A stretch of 64,000 nucleotides of DNA from Sphingomonas sp. HDW15A (GCF_011301715.1 NZ_CP049870.1:868001-932000), one strand, 5' to 3'. Shown: positions 28,305 to 37,718, counted from the stretch's first letter. The notes: generated by a model not told the origin, from the sequence alone. Numbers and translations are program-made.

Positions 28305-28524
28305 CGCTATCCTTTCTCAAAGTCCGTGAGCGCAATCGACGGATCTGAAAGTGGGACGAATCTCGCGATCGAGAGAGCGCAGATGGCGAAGGACAGTTCC
28401 AAGCGATCAGTGAGAAATCCCAGGGCGCAAAGGCCAGGCCGAGATGAAGGAACCGGGACTTCTTGGCGAATGGATCGCCGGTTTCGGCCTCAGGGTATAA
28501 TTGACCCGTTTTGAGCGACGAGGT
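28305..28524. other. Gap between GH65 start and DUF72 remnant
   Basis: The 220 bases carry a 62-codon plus-strand frame (28326-28514) with an unusual basic, Arg-rich composition and no recognisable motif. I do not call it as a gene. No hairpin or repeat stands out. Confidence 0.35.
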
Positions 28525-29120
28525 TCAGACACGGTCCTTGAGCAACAGCGCATCGCTTGTCGCGGCTGACGACGCCGTATTATCGAATAAGCACCACGTC
28601 GGCCGGTTCTTCGCGCTCAAGTCACGCAGCTGTTCTGCGTAGGTCTCGATCCGGTCGCCATATGACGACCGGTACATGTTGGGTGAACCATGCAGCCGGA
28701 CGTAATTAAAGCCACGCCACCCACCAGGAATGGCAGCATTGGGATGGCGGGCTGGATCGGCCGCCACGCGGGCAATGCCCATATCGCCTAACAGCGCATC
28801 GGCATCGGTCTCGAACCAGCCAGCTTTTGACCCAGGCCGCCCACTTGTTCGATGAAGTCGTCGAGCTCCGCCTCACTGCCGACGAGTTTCTGCTGATGAC
28901 TGATGAGCTTCGGGATCTTCACTGAAAACCGAAAATCTTCCGGCACGCTGTCCCTCCACCGTTCCCACGTCGAAAGGCGATGCGGTCGGTGAAACGAGCT
29001 GTTTATTTCTACCACCGGGAAAACCGACGAATAGCGCTCAAGTGCGCTCCCGTCGGTGGGAAAAGCGGGAGCTGCAGATTTCCCGATCGACCAGCCGGCA
29101 GTCCCGACCCGGACCGTCAT
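28525..29120 (-). pseudogene. DUF72 (YecE-like) protein, decayed by internal deletion
   Basis: The N-terminal part starts MTVRVGTAGWSIGK at 29120 and includes VEINSSFHRPHRLSTWERWR and FRFSVKIPKLISH, all DUF72 signatures. After VGGLGQKL it runs out of frame. The C-terminal part (WFETDADALLGDMGIARVAA, FNYVRLHGSPNMYRSSY and CLFDNTASSAA) resumes in another frame. Compared with family members of about 240-260 residues, roughly 45 residues between these parts are absent, so an internal deletion has occurred. This differs from the single-base faults elsewhere in the window. The start overlaps the stop of the SRAP gene by one base (TAATG). Confidence 0.78.
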
Positions 29121-29701
29121 TAGCGAACGCGCTCGACGGCCAGGGATCCCGGCGGCAGCGGCGCCAGTAATTCTCGCTCCGGTACAGTCAGGTCGAGCCA
29201 GTCGCGCCACTGGTTGCGTCTCAGCACGACCATCTGGCGATTGTGAATTGGAGCTACATCTTCGCCCGGCTCGGTGGTCAGAAGCGTGAAGGTTTCAGGG
29301 AAGCCATCCGACGCCGGTCGCCACAGGCCGGCGAAACAGAACCATGGCTCGCCCACCAAGGTGAAACGAAACTTCGCCTTTGGTGGCTTCGCCCCCTTGA
29401 ATTCGAAGAAATGCGACGCCGGCACGAGGCATCGTTTGCTTTTGGCGAAGCTCCTGCCTTCGGAGCGGAAATTGATGACCGCGCGACCTTTCCTCGACGA
29501 GGGAGGGAACCCCCATTGCAGCTGCGCTAGTTCGACCCCGTCGCCATGACGGCGAAACAGCGGGGCGACCTCGGTCGGCCAGATATCACTTCGAGGTTCA
29601 AGATTGGGTGGGCTGAGGGGCGCGCGTATCGGCATCGATAACTGGCGCATCGCCTCGGCATATTCAGCATAGGCGACATCGTTGCCGTAATCATTGCACA
29701 T
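29120..29701 (-). CDS. SOS response-associated peptidase (SRAP/HMCES/YedK family)
   Basis: The 193-residue protein begins MCND, giving the catalytic Cys2 exposed after Met removal. It has WPTEVAPLFR, an Asn-containing VINFRSEG segment, SHFFEFKGAKPPKAKF and the conserved histidine in APIHNRQMVVL. SRAP proteins form a thiazolidine crosslink to abasic sites in single-stranded DNA and shield them from strand breakage. Length is slightly below the usual 220, but all key residues are there. It overlaps the start of the DUF72 remnant by one base. Confidence 0.87.
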   Translation of the reverse strand: MCNDYGNDVAYAEYAEAMRQLSMPIRAPLSPPNLEPRSDIWPTEVAPLFRRHGDGVELAQLQWGFPPSSRKGRAVINFRSEGRSFAKSKRCLVPASHFFEFKGAKPPKAKFRFTLVGEPWFCFAGLWRPASDGFPETFTLLTTEPGEDVAPIHNRQMVVLRRNQWRDWLDLTVPERELLAPLPPGSLAVERVR

Positions 29702-29856
29702 GGAGGTCCAACAATCGTGTCCCGCGGTAGTTCACGGATACGCGAAAGCCACTGGGCGGGCCTCGCTCCGGCATTCTGTGATCGCGTGAATTGTGCATAG
29801 GTCTCCCCACCTGGCGGGAAAGGAGAATTGATCTGTCGTTCGGCTTGCGCTGCAGG

Positions 29857-31095
29857 CTAAGCGACCGGCTGGCGCGAAGTCTCTTTTGCTCCGAACAAGC
29901 GGCCTTTTTCCGTGACCAGCGTGGCGACGACGGCCACGAGCGCGCAGCCGGCGAGTCCGATCAGGAAGGGGCGGACGGTGCCATCGAAGGCCTGTCCTAT
30001 GGCAAAGCCGATGATCGCGCCTCCCACCGTGCCCATCACGCCTTGAACCGAGGAGGCAGTCCCGGCGATCGGTGCCATGTTGCGCATCGCCAGGGTCGAG
30101 AGGTTGGACGAAGTGAAGGCAAAGCCAACAAATGCCGCCGCCATCATCGTCACGAACAGCCAGAGCGGTTCTTCGATGAGGGACGCGATCACGGCATGCG
30201 TCACTGTCACAAACGTGAAGGCAATGAGGCCGGAATGGCCGACGCGCCGAACCCCGAAGCGGGTCACGATCTTGCTGTTGCCCCAGCTTGCCGCGGCCAT
30301 GGGCGCGGCCACCAGCGCGAAGACGAGGCCAATGGCATTCGGCGCCTCGAAGGCGTCGAACACGATCTGCTGGATCGAGGCGATATAGGCGGTGAGACCT
30401 CCGAAGGTGGCGGTCAGCGCCAGCGTGTAACCCAGCGAGAGGCGGTCGCTCAGCGTTTGACCGATAGCCGTGAAAATGTGGCCCAGGTTCAGCGAGCGGC
30501 GATACTCAGGATGTAAAGTCTCGGGCAGCCGCAGCCAGCTCCACAGGCCCATAAGCAGGCCGTAAGCGGCGAGCACGATGAAGATAAGCCGCCAGGGACC
30601 GGCCATAAGGATCACCTGGCCGATGGATGGCGCGATGACCGGCACGACCATGAACACCATGAAGGTAAGGCTCATGACGCGCGCCATCTCCTCGCCCTCG
30701 AAGATGTCGCGGACCATCGCCACCACCAGGACCCGGCTGACCGCGGCCGAAGCGCCCATGGCGAAGCGAGCGGCGATCAAGAGCTCGAAGCTCTTGGCGA
30801 TCCCGCACAGCATAGCGAAGACCGTGTAGAGCGCGACGCCCGCGGCAAGGATCGGCTTACGCCCGAAACGGTCGGCAAGCGGTCCCCACAACAGCTGGGT
30901 CGAGCCGAAGCCGAGCATGTATGCGACGACGACGAGCTGGCGCTTGTTATGGTCCGAGACACCGAGATCCGAACCGATATCGGGAAGGGCCGGGATCATC
31001 GAATCGATGGCGAAGGCGTTGAGCGCCATCAGCCCTGCAAGCAGGACAACGGTTTCCTTGGGGCCAATACGTCGCGGAGATTTACTGTCTAACAT
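29857..31095 (-). CDS. Bcr/CflA-type MFS multidrug transporter
   Basis: The 412-residue protein has 12 membrane helices and the DHA1 signature: NAFAIDSMIPALPDIGSDLG in the first helix, LWGPLADRFGRKPIL in the loop after helix 2 and SAAVSRVLVVAMVRDIFEG in helix 4-5, which is characteristic of Bcr/CflA transporters. It should export drugs or sulfonamide-like compounds by proton antiport. It is divergent from the dicarboxylate symporter at 31228; the 132-base gap contains a perfect inverted repeat. Confidence 0.88.
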   Translation of the reverse strand: MLDSKSPRRIGPKETVVLLAGLMALNAFAIDSMIPALPDIGSDLGVSDHNKRQLVVVAYMLGFGSTQLLWGPLADRFGRKPILAAGVALYTVFAMLCGIAKSFELLIAARFAMGASAAVSRVLVVAMVRDIFEGEEMARVMSLTFMVFMVVPVIAPSIGQVILMAGPWRLIFIVLAAYGLLMGLWSWLRLPETLHPEYRRSLNLGHIFTAIGQTLSDRLSLGYTLALTATFGGLTAYIASIQQIVFDAFEAPNAIGLVFALVAAPMAAASWGNSKIVTRFGVRRVGHSGLIAFTFVTVTHAVIASLIEEPLWLFVTMMAAAFVGFAFTSSNLSTLAMRNMAPIAGTASSVQGVMGTVGGAIIGFAIGQAFDGTVRPFLIGLAGCALVAVVATLVTEKGRLFGAKETSRQPVA

Positions 31096-31165
31096 GAGAG
31101 GGGGCGCTCGCTGGCCTAATCAAGCGCTCCATGCAACAAGCCGCGGCGGATTTTCGACGAAAGGC

Positions 31166-31193
31166 GCGGCTTGACGGGCGCGGCTCAAGCCGC
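31166..31193. promoter_or_regulatory. Perfect inverted repeat in divergent promoter region
   Basis: GCGGCTTGA at 31166-31174 is repeated inverted as TCAAGCCGC at 31185-31193, with a ten-base spacer. The repeat ends 34 bases before the dicarboxylate symporter ATG and 71 bases before the MFS gene start. There is no T-run, so it looks more like an operator or a leader hairpin than a terminator. Confidence 0.45.
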
Positions 31194-31227
31194 AAACGCA
31201 GGTACGCAACAGTGAGGGAGTTGGTGG

Positions 31228-32538
31228 ATGGTCGAAGCGGCGGCGAAAAAGGGCCTTAGCCTCCAGTGGCAGATGCTCGTCGGCTTTGTCGTCGGCCTGG
31301 TCCTGGGCCTCATCGCCTACGTCACCAGCGCGGACGCGCAGTGGGTCGAGTTCGTTACCAAGTACATCACCGGCCCGATCGGTCAGATCTTCCTTCGCCT
31401 GCTGTTCATGCTTGTCATACCTTTGCTGTTCTCGGCGCTGGTCGTCGGGATCGCGGAGATGGGCGAGGTGCGAGCCCTCAAGCGCGTCGGCATTCGCACC
31501 CTGGTCTATACGATCGTCGTGTCCTCCATCGCCGTGGCAGTCAGCCTGGCGGTCGTGAACCTGCTCCAGCCGGGCGCGGGCGTGGATCAGGCCGCGGCCC
31601 AGGCGATGCTCGCGGATTCCGCCGGGCGCGCAGGGGAAATCATCAAGGCCGGCGCCGAACAGCCGAGCGGCATCGATGCCTTCATCAACATCGTTCCCAA
31701 CAACCTGGTCGAAGTGATGGGATCGAACAGCGCGATCCTCTCCGTCATGTTCTTCGCGCTCTTCTTCGGTATTGGCCTGCTCCTGACCGACACGCCCGCT
31801 GCGCGCACCCTGCTGCGCGGCTTCGAAGGCCTGTTCGACGTCACGATGCGGCTCATCCTCATCGTCATCAAACTGGCACCGCTCGCGGTCGCCTGCTTCA
31901 TGTTCAACCTCGCCGCCCTGTTCGGCTGGGACCTGCTCATCCGTCTTTCCGCCTATGTCGGGGTCGTCGTCCTCGCGCTCGGCATCCAAATGTTCATCGT
32001 CTTCCCGGCGCTTTTGAAGTTCCTCGGCAACAAGAGCCCGGTCGAGTTCTTCCGGCAGACGCAGGAAGCTAGCGTCATGGCATTCTCGACGGCTTCGTCG
32101 AACGCCACTTTGCCGACGTCGCTCCGGGTCGCAGACGAGCAATTGAAGCTGCCGCGGCGTGTGTCCCGCTTTGTCCTGACGGTGGGAGCGACCGCCAACC
32201 AGAACGGCACGGCGATGTTCGAGGGCGTGACGGTCATCTTCCTGGCGCAGTTCTTCGGAATCGATCTCAGCCTCGGCCAGCAGCTGATGGTCATGCTGGT
32301 ATGTATCCTGGGCGGTATCGGGACAGCGGGCGTTCCTGCAGGCTCGCTCCCGGTCGTGGCCCTGATCCTGGCTATGGTGGGCATTGACCCGGGTGCCATC
32401 GCGCTCGTTCTCGGTGTCGACCGCTTCCTCGACATGTGCCGGACGACGCTCAACGTCATCGGCGACCTCGTCGCGGCGCAAGTCATCTCTTCGCGTGAGC
32501 CTGAGGATGCTGAAGCGACCGGGGCAGTTGCCGCATGA
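31228..32538 (+). CDS. Dicarboxylate/amino acid:cation symporter (DAACS family)
   Basis: The 436-residue membrane protein has the DAACS hallmarks: FLRLLFMLVIPLLFSALVVG, a Ser-rich hairpin FSTASSNATLPTSL, then TVGATANQNGTAMFEGV and the final DRFLDMCRTTLNVIGD motif (DRxxDxxRTxxNVxGD). The family transports glutamate, aspartate or C4-dicarboxylates with Na+ or H+. Its TGA stop overlaps the ATG of kdsD by four bases (ATGA), so it belongs to the Kdo operon, an unusual partner. It is probably the first gene of that transcript. Confidence 0.9.
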   Translation: MVEAAAKKGLSLQWQMLVGFVVGLVLGLIAYVTSADAQWVEFVTKYITGPIGQIFLRLLFMLVIPLLFSALVVGIAEMGEVRALKRVGIRTLVYTIVVSSIAVAVSLAVVNLLQPGAGVDQAAAQAMLADSAGRAGEIIKAGAEQPSGIDAFINIVPNNLVEVMGSNSAILSVMFFALFFGIGLLLTDTPAARTLLRGFEGLFDVTMRLILIVIKLAPLAVACFMFNLAALFGWDLLIRLSAYVGVVVLALGIQMFIVFPALLKFLGNKSPVEFFRQTQEASVMAFSTASSNATLPTSLRVADEQLKLPRRVSRFVLTVGATANQNGTAMFEGVTVIFLAQFFGIDLSLGQQLMVMLVCILGGIGTAGVPAGSLPVVALILAMVGIDPGAIALVLGVDRFLDMCRTTLNVIGDLVAAQVISSREPEDAEATGAVAA

Positions 32539-33497
32539 CTCTTCCCGACGCGAGCGCCTCGATCCGCGAGTTCGGCCGGCAGATGGTGCACGACGAGGCG
32601 CGTGCGCTCGACGCGCTGGCGGATAGCCTGGGCGAAGAGTTCGAGACCGCGGTCCGCCTGTTGCTCGACTGCAAGGGCAAGCTGATCGTCTCGGGCCTCG
32701 GCAAGTCAGGCCATATCGGCCGCAAGGTCGCCGCAACCTTCGCTTCAACTGGCACGACCGCGACCTTCCTCCATCTCGCCGAAGCGATCCACGGGGATCT
32801 CGGCATGGCCTGCGAGGGCGACGTCGCGATACTGATCTCGCAGTCGGGCCAGACCATCGAGCTTCAGCCGGTTATCGACCATTTCGATCTTATCGGCGTG
32901 CCGATCATCGCCATTACCGGTAACGCTGGCTCAATGCTCGGCGAGGCGGCGACGGCGCCTTTGATCCTGCCGCACTGGCCGGAAGTTGGGCCGGAAGCCG
33001 TAGCGCCGACGACATCCACGACCATGACTCTCGCCCTGGGCGATGCGCTGGCGATGACGGTCATGCGCGAGAAGGGCTTCAGCCGGAATGATTTTGGCCG
33101 GCTGCATCCGGGCGGAACGCTCGGACTGCGTCTGAAGCCCGTCAAGCGGCTGATGCACGCCGGGGACGCGCTTCCACTCGTCGCTGCATCTACCAGCATG
33201 CATGATGCGATCGTCGTGATGACCGAGAAGCGGCTCGGGCTGGTCGGAGTCACGGACGAAAACGGGCGCCTGGTGGGCGTGATCACCGACGGCGATCTGC
33301 GCAGGAACATCGAGCGGGGACTCGATCACACTGCCGCCGAGTTCATGACCGCCAATCCAAAGATCGTGGCGCCGGAGGCCCTGGTCGACGAGGCGCTGAC
33401 GCTGTTCGAGGAATATCGGATCACGGCTCTATTCGTGGTCGAAGATGGCCGACCGGTCGGCGTTCTTCACATCCACGACACGCCAGCGGCGCGCTGA
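32535..33497 (+). CDS. kdsD: Arabinose-5-phosphate isomerase (KdsD/KpsF/GutQ)
   Basis: The 320-residue protein has a SIS domain (KLIVSGLGKSGHIGRKVAATF, then AEAIHGDLGM and ILISQSGQT) and two CBS domains (HDAIVVMTEKRLGLVGVTDE and EALTLFEEYRITALFVVEDG). KdsD isomerises ribulose 5-phosphate to arabinose 5-phosphate, the first committed step of Kdo synthesis. The stop TGA overlaps the kdsB start. Both the standard and the capsular (KpsF) versions share this architecture. Confidence 0.93.
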   Translation: MTLPDASASIREFGRQMVHDEARALDALADSLGEEFETAVRLLLDCKGKLIVSGLGKSGHIGRKVAATFASTGTTATFLHLAEAIHGDLGMACEGDVAILISQSGQTIELQPVIDHFDLIGVPIIAITGNAGSMLGEAATAPLILPHWPEVGPEAVAPTTSTTMTLALGDALAMTVMREKGFSRNDFGRLHPGGTLGLRLKPVKRLMHAGDALPLVAASTSMHDAIVVMTEKRLGLVGVTDENGRLVGVITDGDLRRNIERGLDHTAAEFMTANPKIVAPEALVDEALTLFEEYRITALFVVEDGRPVGVLHIHDTPAAR

Positions 33498-34297
33498 TGA
33501 AGACCGCGATCCTTATTCCAGCGCGTTTCGCGTCCAGCCGCTACCCTGGAAAGCCCCTCGTGGGCCTCAAGGGTGCGGCGGGCACGGAAAAGCCGTTGAT
33601 CCAGCGAAGCTATGAAGCGGCGAAGCGGGTGCCTGGCATCGCCGAAGTCCACGTTGTCACCGACGACGAGCGGATCGCCAACACAGTGCGCGGCTTCGGG
33701 GGAAGCGCGCTGATGACCAGCGAGCACGCGCGCAATGGCACCGAGCGTTGCGCGGAGGCACTCGAGCAGCTTTCGAGCGATGTTGATGCCATCGTCAATT
33801 TCCAGGGCGATGCCTTGCTGACCCCGCCCGGCTTCGTGACCGCGCTGGTCGATCATCTGCAGGCTGATCCGGGAGCGGATGTCGCAACGCCGGCAATGCG
33901 CCAACGGGCCGATGAAGTGCGCCGTCTCCAGGATGAAGAAGCGGCCGGCCGAGTGGGCGGCACTAGCGTGGTCGTCGATCGCGAAGGCCGGGCCCTCTAT
34001 TTTTCAAAGAAACTCATTCCCTACTTGCCGGAGAAGGCTCTTGGGGGCGAAATGAGCCCCGTTCGCCTGCACATCGGTGTCTATGCCTATCGCCGGTCCG
34101 CGCTGGCGACGTACGTAGCGACCTCGCCGACCGAGCTGGAGGAGCTTGAAGGACTGGAGCAATTGCGCTTCCTGGTCGCCGGAATCCCGGTCCACGTCGT
34201 CGATGTCGAGACGCCGGCCTACACCCTTCGCGAGCTCAATAATCCCGAGGATGTCAGTCCGATCGAGGATGCACTGGCCATGGCTGGACTTGAATGA
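33497..34297 (+). CDS. kdsB: CMP-Kdo synthetase (3-deoxy-manno-octulosonate cytidylyltransferase)
   Basis: The 266-residue nucleotidyltransferase starts TAILIPARFASSRYPGKPL, the KdsB signature, with later VHVVTDDERIA, RNGTERCAEAL, VNFQGDALL and YFSKKLIPYLP. It activates Kdo with CTP to CMP-Kdo in the cytoplasm, consuming a 3-deoxy sugar for a transferase. The ATG shares one base with the preceding stop (TGATG at 33495-33499). Length and motifs are normal. Confidence 0.94.
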   Translation: MKTAILIPARFASSRYPGKPLVGLKGAAGTEKPLIQRSYEAAKRVPGIAEVHVVTDDERIANTVRGFGGSALMTSEHARNGTERCAEALEQLSSDVDAIVNFQGDALLTPPGFVTALVDHLQADPGADVATPAMRQRADEVRRLQDEEAAGRVGGTSVVVDREGRALYFSKKLIPYLPEKALGGEMSPVRLHIGVYAYRRSALATYVATSPTELEELEGLEQLRFLVAGIPVHVVDVETPAYTLRELNNPEDVSPIEDALAMAGLE

Positions 34298-35097
34298 GCT
34301 TTCTCGACGCGCTGCCGGAGCGCTATCGCCTGATCCTCTGTGACGTCTGGGGCGTGGTCCATGACGGGGTGACGATCTTTCCGGGTGCTGCCGAGCGCCT
34401 TCAGCGATGGGAGGGCGAGGGACGGACCGTCATCCTGCTGACCAACGCGCCGCGGAGCGAAGAGGCAGTCGCGCAGCAGTTGGACCGCTTAGGTCTCCCC
34501 CGCGACGCCTGGACGCACATCGCGACGAGCGGAGAGGCGGGGATCGCGGGATTACTGGCGGCCCAGGGACCCGTGGGTTTCATTGGCTCGGAAGGCGACC
34601 GCGAGATCCTCGAGGGTCGAGGAATTACCATCGACGCTGGCGGCGAGTTCACCGACCTCGCCGTGACCGGGATCGATGGAATCCGGATGAACGCCATGGA
34701 TTATCTGCCCGAGCTCGAAGACGCGCTTTCCCGGAATGCGACGATGCACTGCCTTAATCCCGACATGCTGGTCATTCGTGGCGGGGTGCCGGAGGCCTGC
34801 GCCGGCGCAATCGCGGAAATCTACGAGAACCTTGGCGGCCAGGTGGAATATTACGGCAAGCCCCACGCGCACATCTACGAACATGCGCTCAAAGTCGGCG
34901 GAAATCCGACAAAAGAGGAAGTTCTGGCAGTTGGTGACGGACTCCCGACCGACGTCCTCGGCGCGGCCCGCTTCGGCCTGGATTGCGTCTTCGTCCGCGG
35001 AGGGATTCATGCCGGGGAGCCTTTTCCATCCGACTTTGCGTCACAATATGGCCTTGGATCATGGGCACCGGTGGCCCAAGTCGACTCCCTGAGCTAA
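34294..35097 (+). CDS. HAD-superfamily class IIA protein (TIGR01459-like)
   Basis: The 267-residue protein has the NagD-like C2-capped HAD layout: [20 protein letters not shown] near residues 12-31, [26 protein letters not shown] and [12 protein letters not shown]. Asp17 is the expected nucleophile, but the residue two places later is Trp19, where phosphatases usually have Asp. This DxWG pattern is typical of TIGR01459 proteins, whose function is not settled. It lies between kdsB and kdsA, in the position where a Kdo-8-phosphate phosphatase would be expected. It overlaps kdsB by four bases. Confidence 0.85.
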   Translation: MSFLDALPERYRLILCDVWGVVHDGVTIFPGAAERLQRWEGEGRTVILLTNAPRSEEAVAQQLDRLGLPRDAWTHIATSGEAGIAGLLAAQGPVGFIGSEGDREILEGRGITIDAGGEFTDLAVTGIDGIRMNAMDYLPELEDALSRNATMHCLNPDMLVIRGGVPEACAGAIAEIYENLGGQVEYYGKPHAHIYEHALKVGGNPTKEEVLAVGDGLPTDVLGAARFGLDCVFVRGGIHAGEPFPSDFASQYGLGSWAPVAQVDSLS

Positions 35098-35107
35098 AGG
35101 CGCGCAA

Positions 35108-35959
35108 ATGAAACTCAACGGCCACGACGTCGGGCTGGACAAGCCCTTTTTCCTCATTGCCGGTCCGTGCGTGATCGAGAGCGAGGATCTTCAACTGCGC
35201 ACAGCGGAGCGATTGAAGCAGATCGCCGACAAGCTCGGCATCTTCTTCATCTTCAAGTCGAGCTTCGACAAGGCCAACCGCTCGTCCGGAACCAGCTTTC
35301 GCGGTCCCGGGATGGAAGAGGGCCTGCGCGTGCTCGAAAAGGTGCGCGACGCGCTTGGCGTGCCAATTCTCACCGACGTCCATGACATCCCCCAGGTGAA
35401 GCCGGTGGCGGAGGTCGTCGACGTGCTTCAAACCCCCGCGTTTCTCGCACGCCAGACGGACTTCATTCACGCCGTCGCCGCGAGCGGCAAGCCGGTCAAC
35501 ATCAAGAAGGCGCAGTTCATGGCGCCGCATGACATGAAGAACGTCGTCGACAAGGCACGGGCCGCGGCCCAGGCGGCCGGCATCAACGAAGACACCATCA
35601 TGGTCTGCGAGCGGGGAGCGAGCTTCGGCTACAACAACCTCGTCTCCGACATGCGTGGCCTCGCGATCATGCGGGAGACTGGCTGCCCGGTCGTGTTCGA
35701 CGCGACCCATAGCGTCCAGCTTCCGGGCGGGCAGGGCACGTCGAGCGGAGGCCAGCGCGAGCATGTGCCTGTCCTGGCGCGCGCCGCCGTTGCCAGCGGG
35801 ATCTCCGGCCTGTTCATGGAAACCCATCCCGACCCGGCCAACGCCAAGTCGGACGGGCCCAATGCCTGGCCGCTGGATCGCATGGAGAGCTTGCTCGGAA
35901 CCCTGAAAGCGATCGACGAGACAGTGAAGTCGCGAGGCTTCGAGGAGTCGACCCTGTGA
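35108..35959 (+). CDS. kdsA: 3-deoxy-8-phosphooctulonate synthase (Kdo-8-phosphate synthase)
   Basis: The 283-residue protein has the KdsA signatures [64 protein letters not shown] and [13 protein letters not shown]. It condenses arabinose 5-phosphate and phosphoenolpyruvate to Kdo 8-phosphate. The [17 protein letters not shown] segment is also standard. It completes the pathway with kdsD and kdsB, leaving only the phosphatase step without a clear enzyme here. Its stop overlaps the next start. Confidence 0.95.
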   Translation: MKLNGHDVGLDKPFFLIAGPCVIESEDLQLRTAERLKQIADKLGIFFIFKSSFDKANRSSGTSFRGPGMEEGLRVLEKVRDALGVPILTDVHDIPQVKPVAEVVDVLQTPAFLARQTDFIHAVAASGKPVNIKKAQFMAPHDMKNVVDKARAAAQAAGINEDTIMVCERGASFGYNNLVSDMRGLAIMRETGCPVVFDATHSVQLPGGQGTSSGGQREHVPVLARAAVASGISGLFMETHPDPANAKSDGPNAWPLDRMESLLGTLKAIDETVKSRGFEESTL

Positions 35960-36834
35960 GCCGCAATACCGTCTTCATCCAGGCCAATGCCCGCCAGATG
36001 CTCGGCGCCAAGATCAGCGCCGAGAGTTTCAAGAAGGCTTCTCAAAGGCCGGACAGCTTCGACGTCGTGATCATGGACGCAGCCGATTATCCCCGGTTGA
36101 TGGCTGAAGGGCAGACGATCGTTCGCGCCGGTCACATCCGCCAGTGGGACCCTGACGACCTGCAGAGCTTCACACCACTTCGTTTCGCCCCGCCCAAGCT
36201 GATGGGTTACAAGGGCAAGGCAGTGGTAGTCGATCCCGACTGTTTTGGCGTGGGCGATGTCGCCGAACTCTTCGACCGCGACATGGGCGGCAAGGCCGTG
36301 ATGGCCGTCCCGCGGCCCGGCCATAACAAGCGCAACGATTATATTGCGACATCGGTGATGCTGCTCGACTGCGCGAAGCTCAAGCACTGGAACCCCGACA
36401 AGGACCAGGAAGACCTCTTCGCGCACCGCTTCGATTACATCGACTGGATCGAGCTCAAGCGCGAGAAACCGGAAACAATCGGCTTCCTCGAGCCGGAGTG
36501 GAATAACTTCGACACGCTCACCGCCCAGACCAAGATCCTGCACACCACCAAGCGCCGCACCCAGCCATGGAAGACGGGACTGCCGGTCGACTTTACGCTC
36601 CGAGAGCGCGGACCGCTCGATTTCCTGCGGCGATTGAAACGGCGCCGTTACGAAAAGCACCCGGACCCGAACCAGGAGGCACTGGTCTATTCGATCCTCG
36701 CGGACCTGGTGGACAAGGGTAGCCTGTCAAAACACGAGCTCGTCGAGGAAATGGCTGCGAACCATATACGCCACGATAGCCTCGAGCTGATCGAACGTTA
36801 CCGCGGCTGGAACGGCCTCGCCGCCGTCGCCTAG
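35956..36834 (+). CDS. Putative GT-A-like glycosyltransferase (Kdo operon)
   Basis: This 292-residue protein has no membrane segment. It resembles a GT-A-type transferase by architecture: a Rossmann-like start ([18 protein letters not shown]), [15 protein letters not shown], and a short acidic motif [20 protein letters not shown] near residue 93-112 that could be its metal-binding DxD. The tail is Arg/Lys-rich ([13 protein letters not shown]), which may favour the membrane surface. I cannot name the family. It overlaps kdsA by four bases and converges on the gene at 36831-37718, so a Kdo-glycan role is inferred. Confidence 0.65.
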   Translation: MSRNTVFIQANARQMLGAKISAESFKKASQRPDSFDVVIMDAADYPRLMAEGQTIVRAGHIRQWDPDDLQSFTPLRFAPPKLMGYKGKAVVVDPDCFGVGDVAELFDRDMGGKAVMAVPRPGHNKRNDYIATSVMLLDCAKLKHWNPDKDQEDLFAHRFDYIDWIELKREKPETIGFLEPEWNNFDTLTAQTKILHTTKRRTQPWKTGLPVDFTLRERGPLDFLRRLKRRRYEKHPDPNQEALVYSILADLVDKGSLSKHELVEEMAANHIRHDSLELIERYRGWNGLAAVA

Positions 36835-37718
36835 AGGGTTTCGACCGTAGCTAGCAGCTCCTCGTAGCGGTCCTTGCGGGCGCCCTTCGTCGACCAGATC
36901 AGGCTCTCTGGCCGGAAGTCGTAGTCGCTCCATTCAAGGGCAAGGTCGTGGATCGCCGGTCCCCAGTTATTCTGCCGGCACCATTCGAGGGCATAGTGAA
37001 TGCCAATCTGGTCGACATGGTAATGGCCACCTTCGGCCAGCGCGAGGCCGATCCCGTCGCTCAGCCGCGTGAAGAACTCCGCGGTCATGTCGCCGACGAT
37101 CCCAAGATAGATCGCCGATGCCAGTATCTTGCGGTAGAGCGGCGCATTCTCCGGTTGGAGGATGAAGCCTGCTTCAACGTCTCCTAATCCCGCAAAACCT
37201 GCCGAGAGATGGTTGGCGACGAGGCCGTCGGCGTCGATCATCAGGATCGGCGCGGCAATGTCCTTTCGCATCCGGCTGGCGACCGCGAAGCGACCAGCCG
37301 CATAAAAGAAGCTCTTGGGCGCGGGGTGAGGATTGCGATCAAGACCCTCGATACTCACGGTGAGATGGCCCTCGCAGCGCGTCTTGAGCGCATCGATCGC
37401 CCTGCGGCATTCTTCCGAAGGGTCGTAGACGTGCAGATGAACCCTGCTTTCCGGGCTTTGTGCGGCGCTCGAGAGAGCGAGATGCTGACCAAAGCGGTAA
37501 AAATAGCCTTCGTCGCAAGCTGCCAGGACGACAGGGCTCGGATCGATGGCGTCAGGCCAACCGCCTTCCAACTTCAACTGCTGGTCGAGAGCCAATGGGT
37601 TCTCGGCTTCGAAAGCCAGCAAGACGGCCCGCCGGACGCGGGTCTGCTGCCACCACCAGACGGCATTATCGTGGCGGTTGCGAAGCGTCCGCATGAGCAG
37701 GCTGGACTTGTCGATCAC
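36831..37718 (-). CDS. Putative glycosyltransferase, unknown subfamily
   Basis: The 295-residue protein starts MIDKSSLLMRTLRNRHDN and contains ILMIDADGLVANHL, an acidic DxD-like motif near residue 158, plus RVHLHVYDPSEECRRAIDAL before it. The tail has HVDQIGIHYALEW, resembling the His/Asp pattern of nucleotide-sugar transferases of the GT8-like group. I do not recognise a named family. Its 3' end overlaps the convergent gene by four bases. The ATG overlaps the stop of the ELM1-family gene (ATGA), so it is last in a three-gene minus-strand unit with that gene and the flippase. Confidence 0.6.
   Translation of the reverse strand: MIDKSSLLMRTLRNRHDNAVWWWQQTRVRRAVLLAFEAENPLALDQQLKLEGGWPDAIDPSPVVLAACDEGYFYRFGQHLALSSAAQSPESRVHLHVYDPSEECRRAIDALKTRCEGHLTVSIEGLDRNPHPAPKSFFYAAGRFAVASRMRKDIAAPILMIDADGLVANHLSAGFAGLGDVEAGFILQPENAPLYRKILASAIYLGIVGDMTAEFFTRLSDGIGLALAEGGHYHVDQIGIHYALEWCRQNNWGPAIHDLALEWSDYDFRPESLIWSTKGARKDRYEELLATVETL

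Noticed and set aside
28326..28514. Possible small basic protein before the DUF72 remnant
   Set aside because: No recognisable motif, no good ribosome site, and Arg/Gly-rich composition typical of chance frames in GC-rich DNA.
31120..32748. Very long minus-strand frame opposite the symporter gene
   Set aside because: Its product is an Arg/Asp/Glu-rich artefact of GC-rich codons in the opposite frame; the plus-strand DAACS protein has full motifs.
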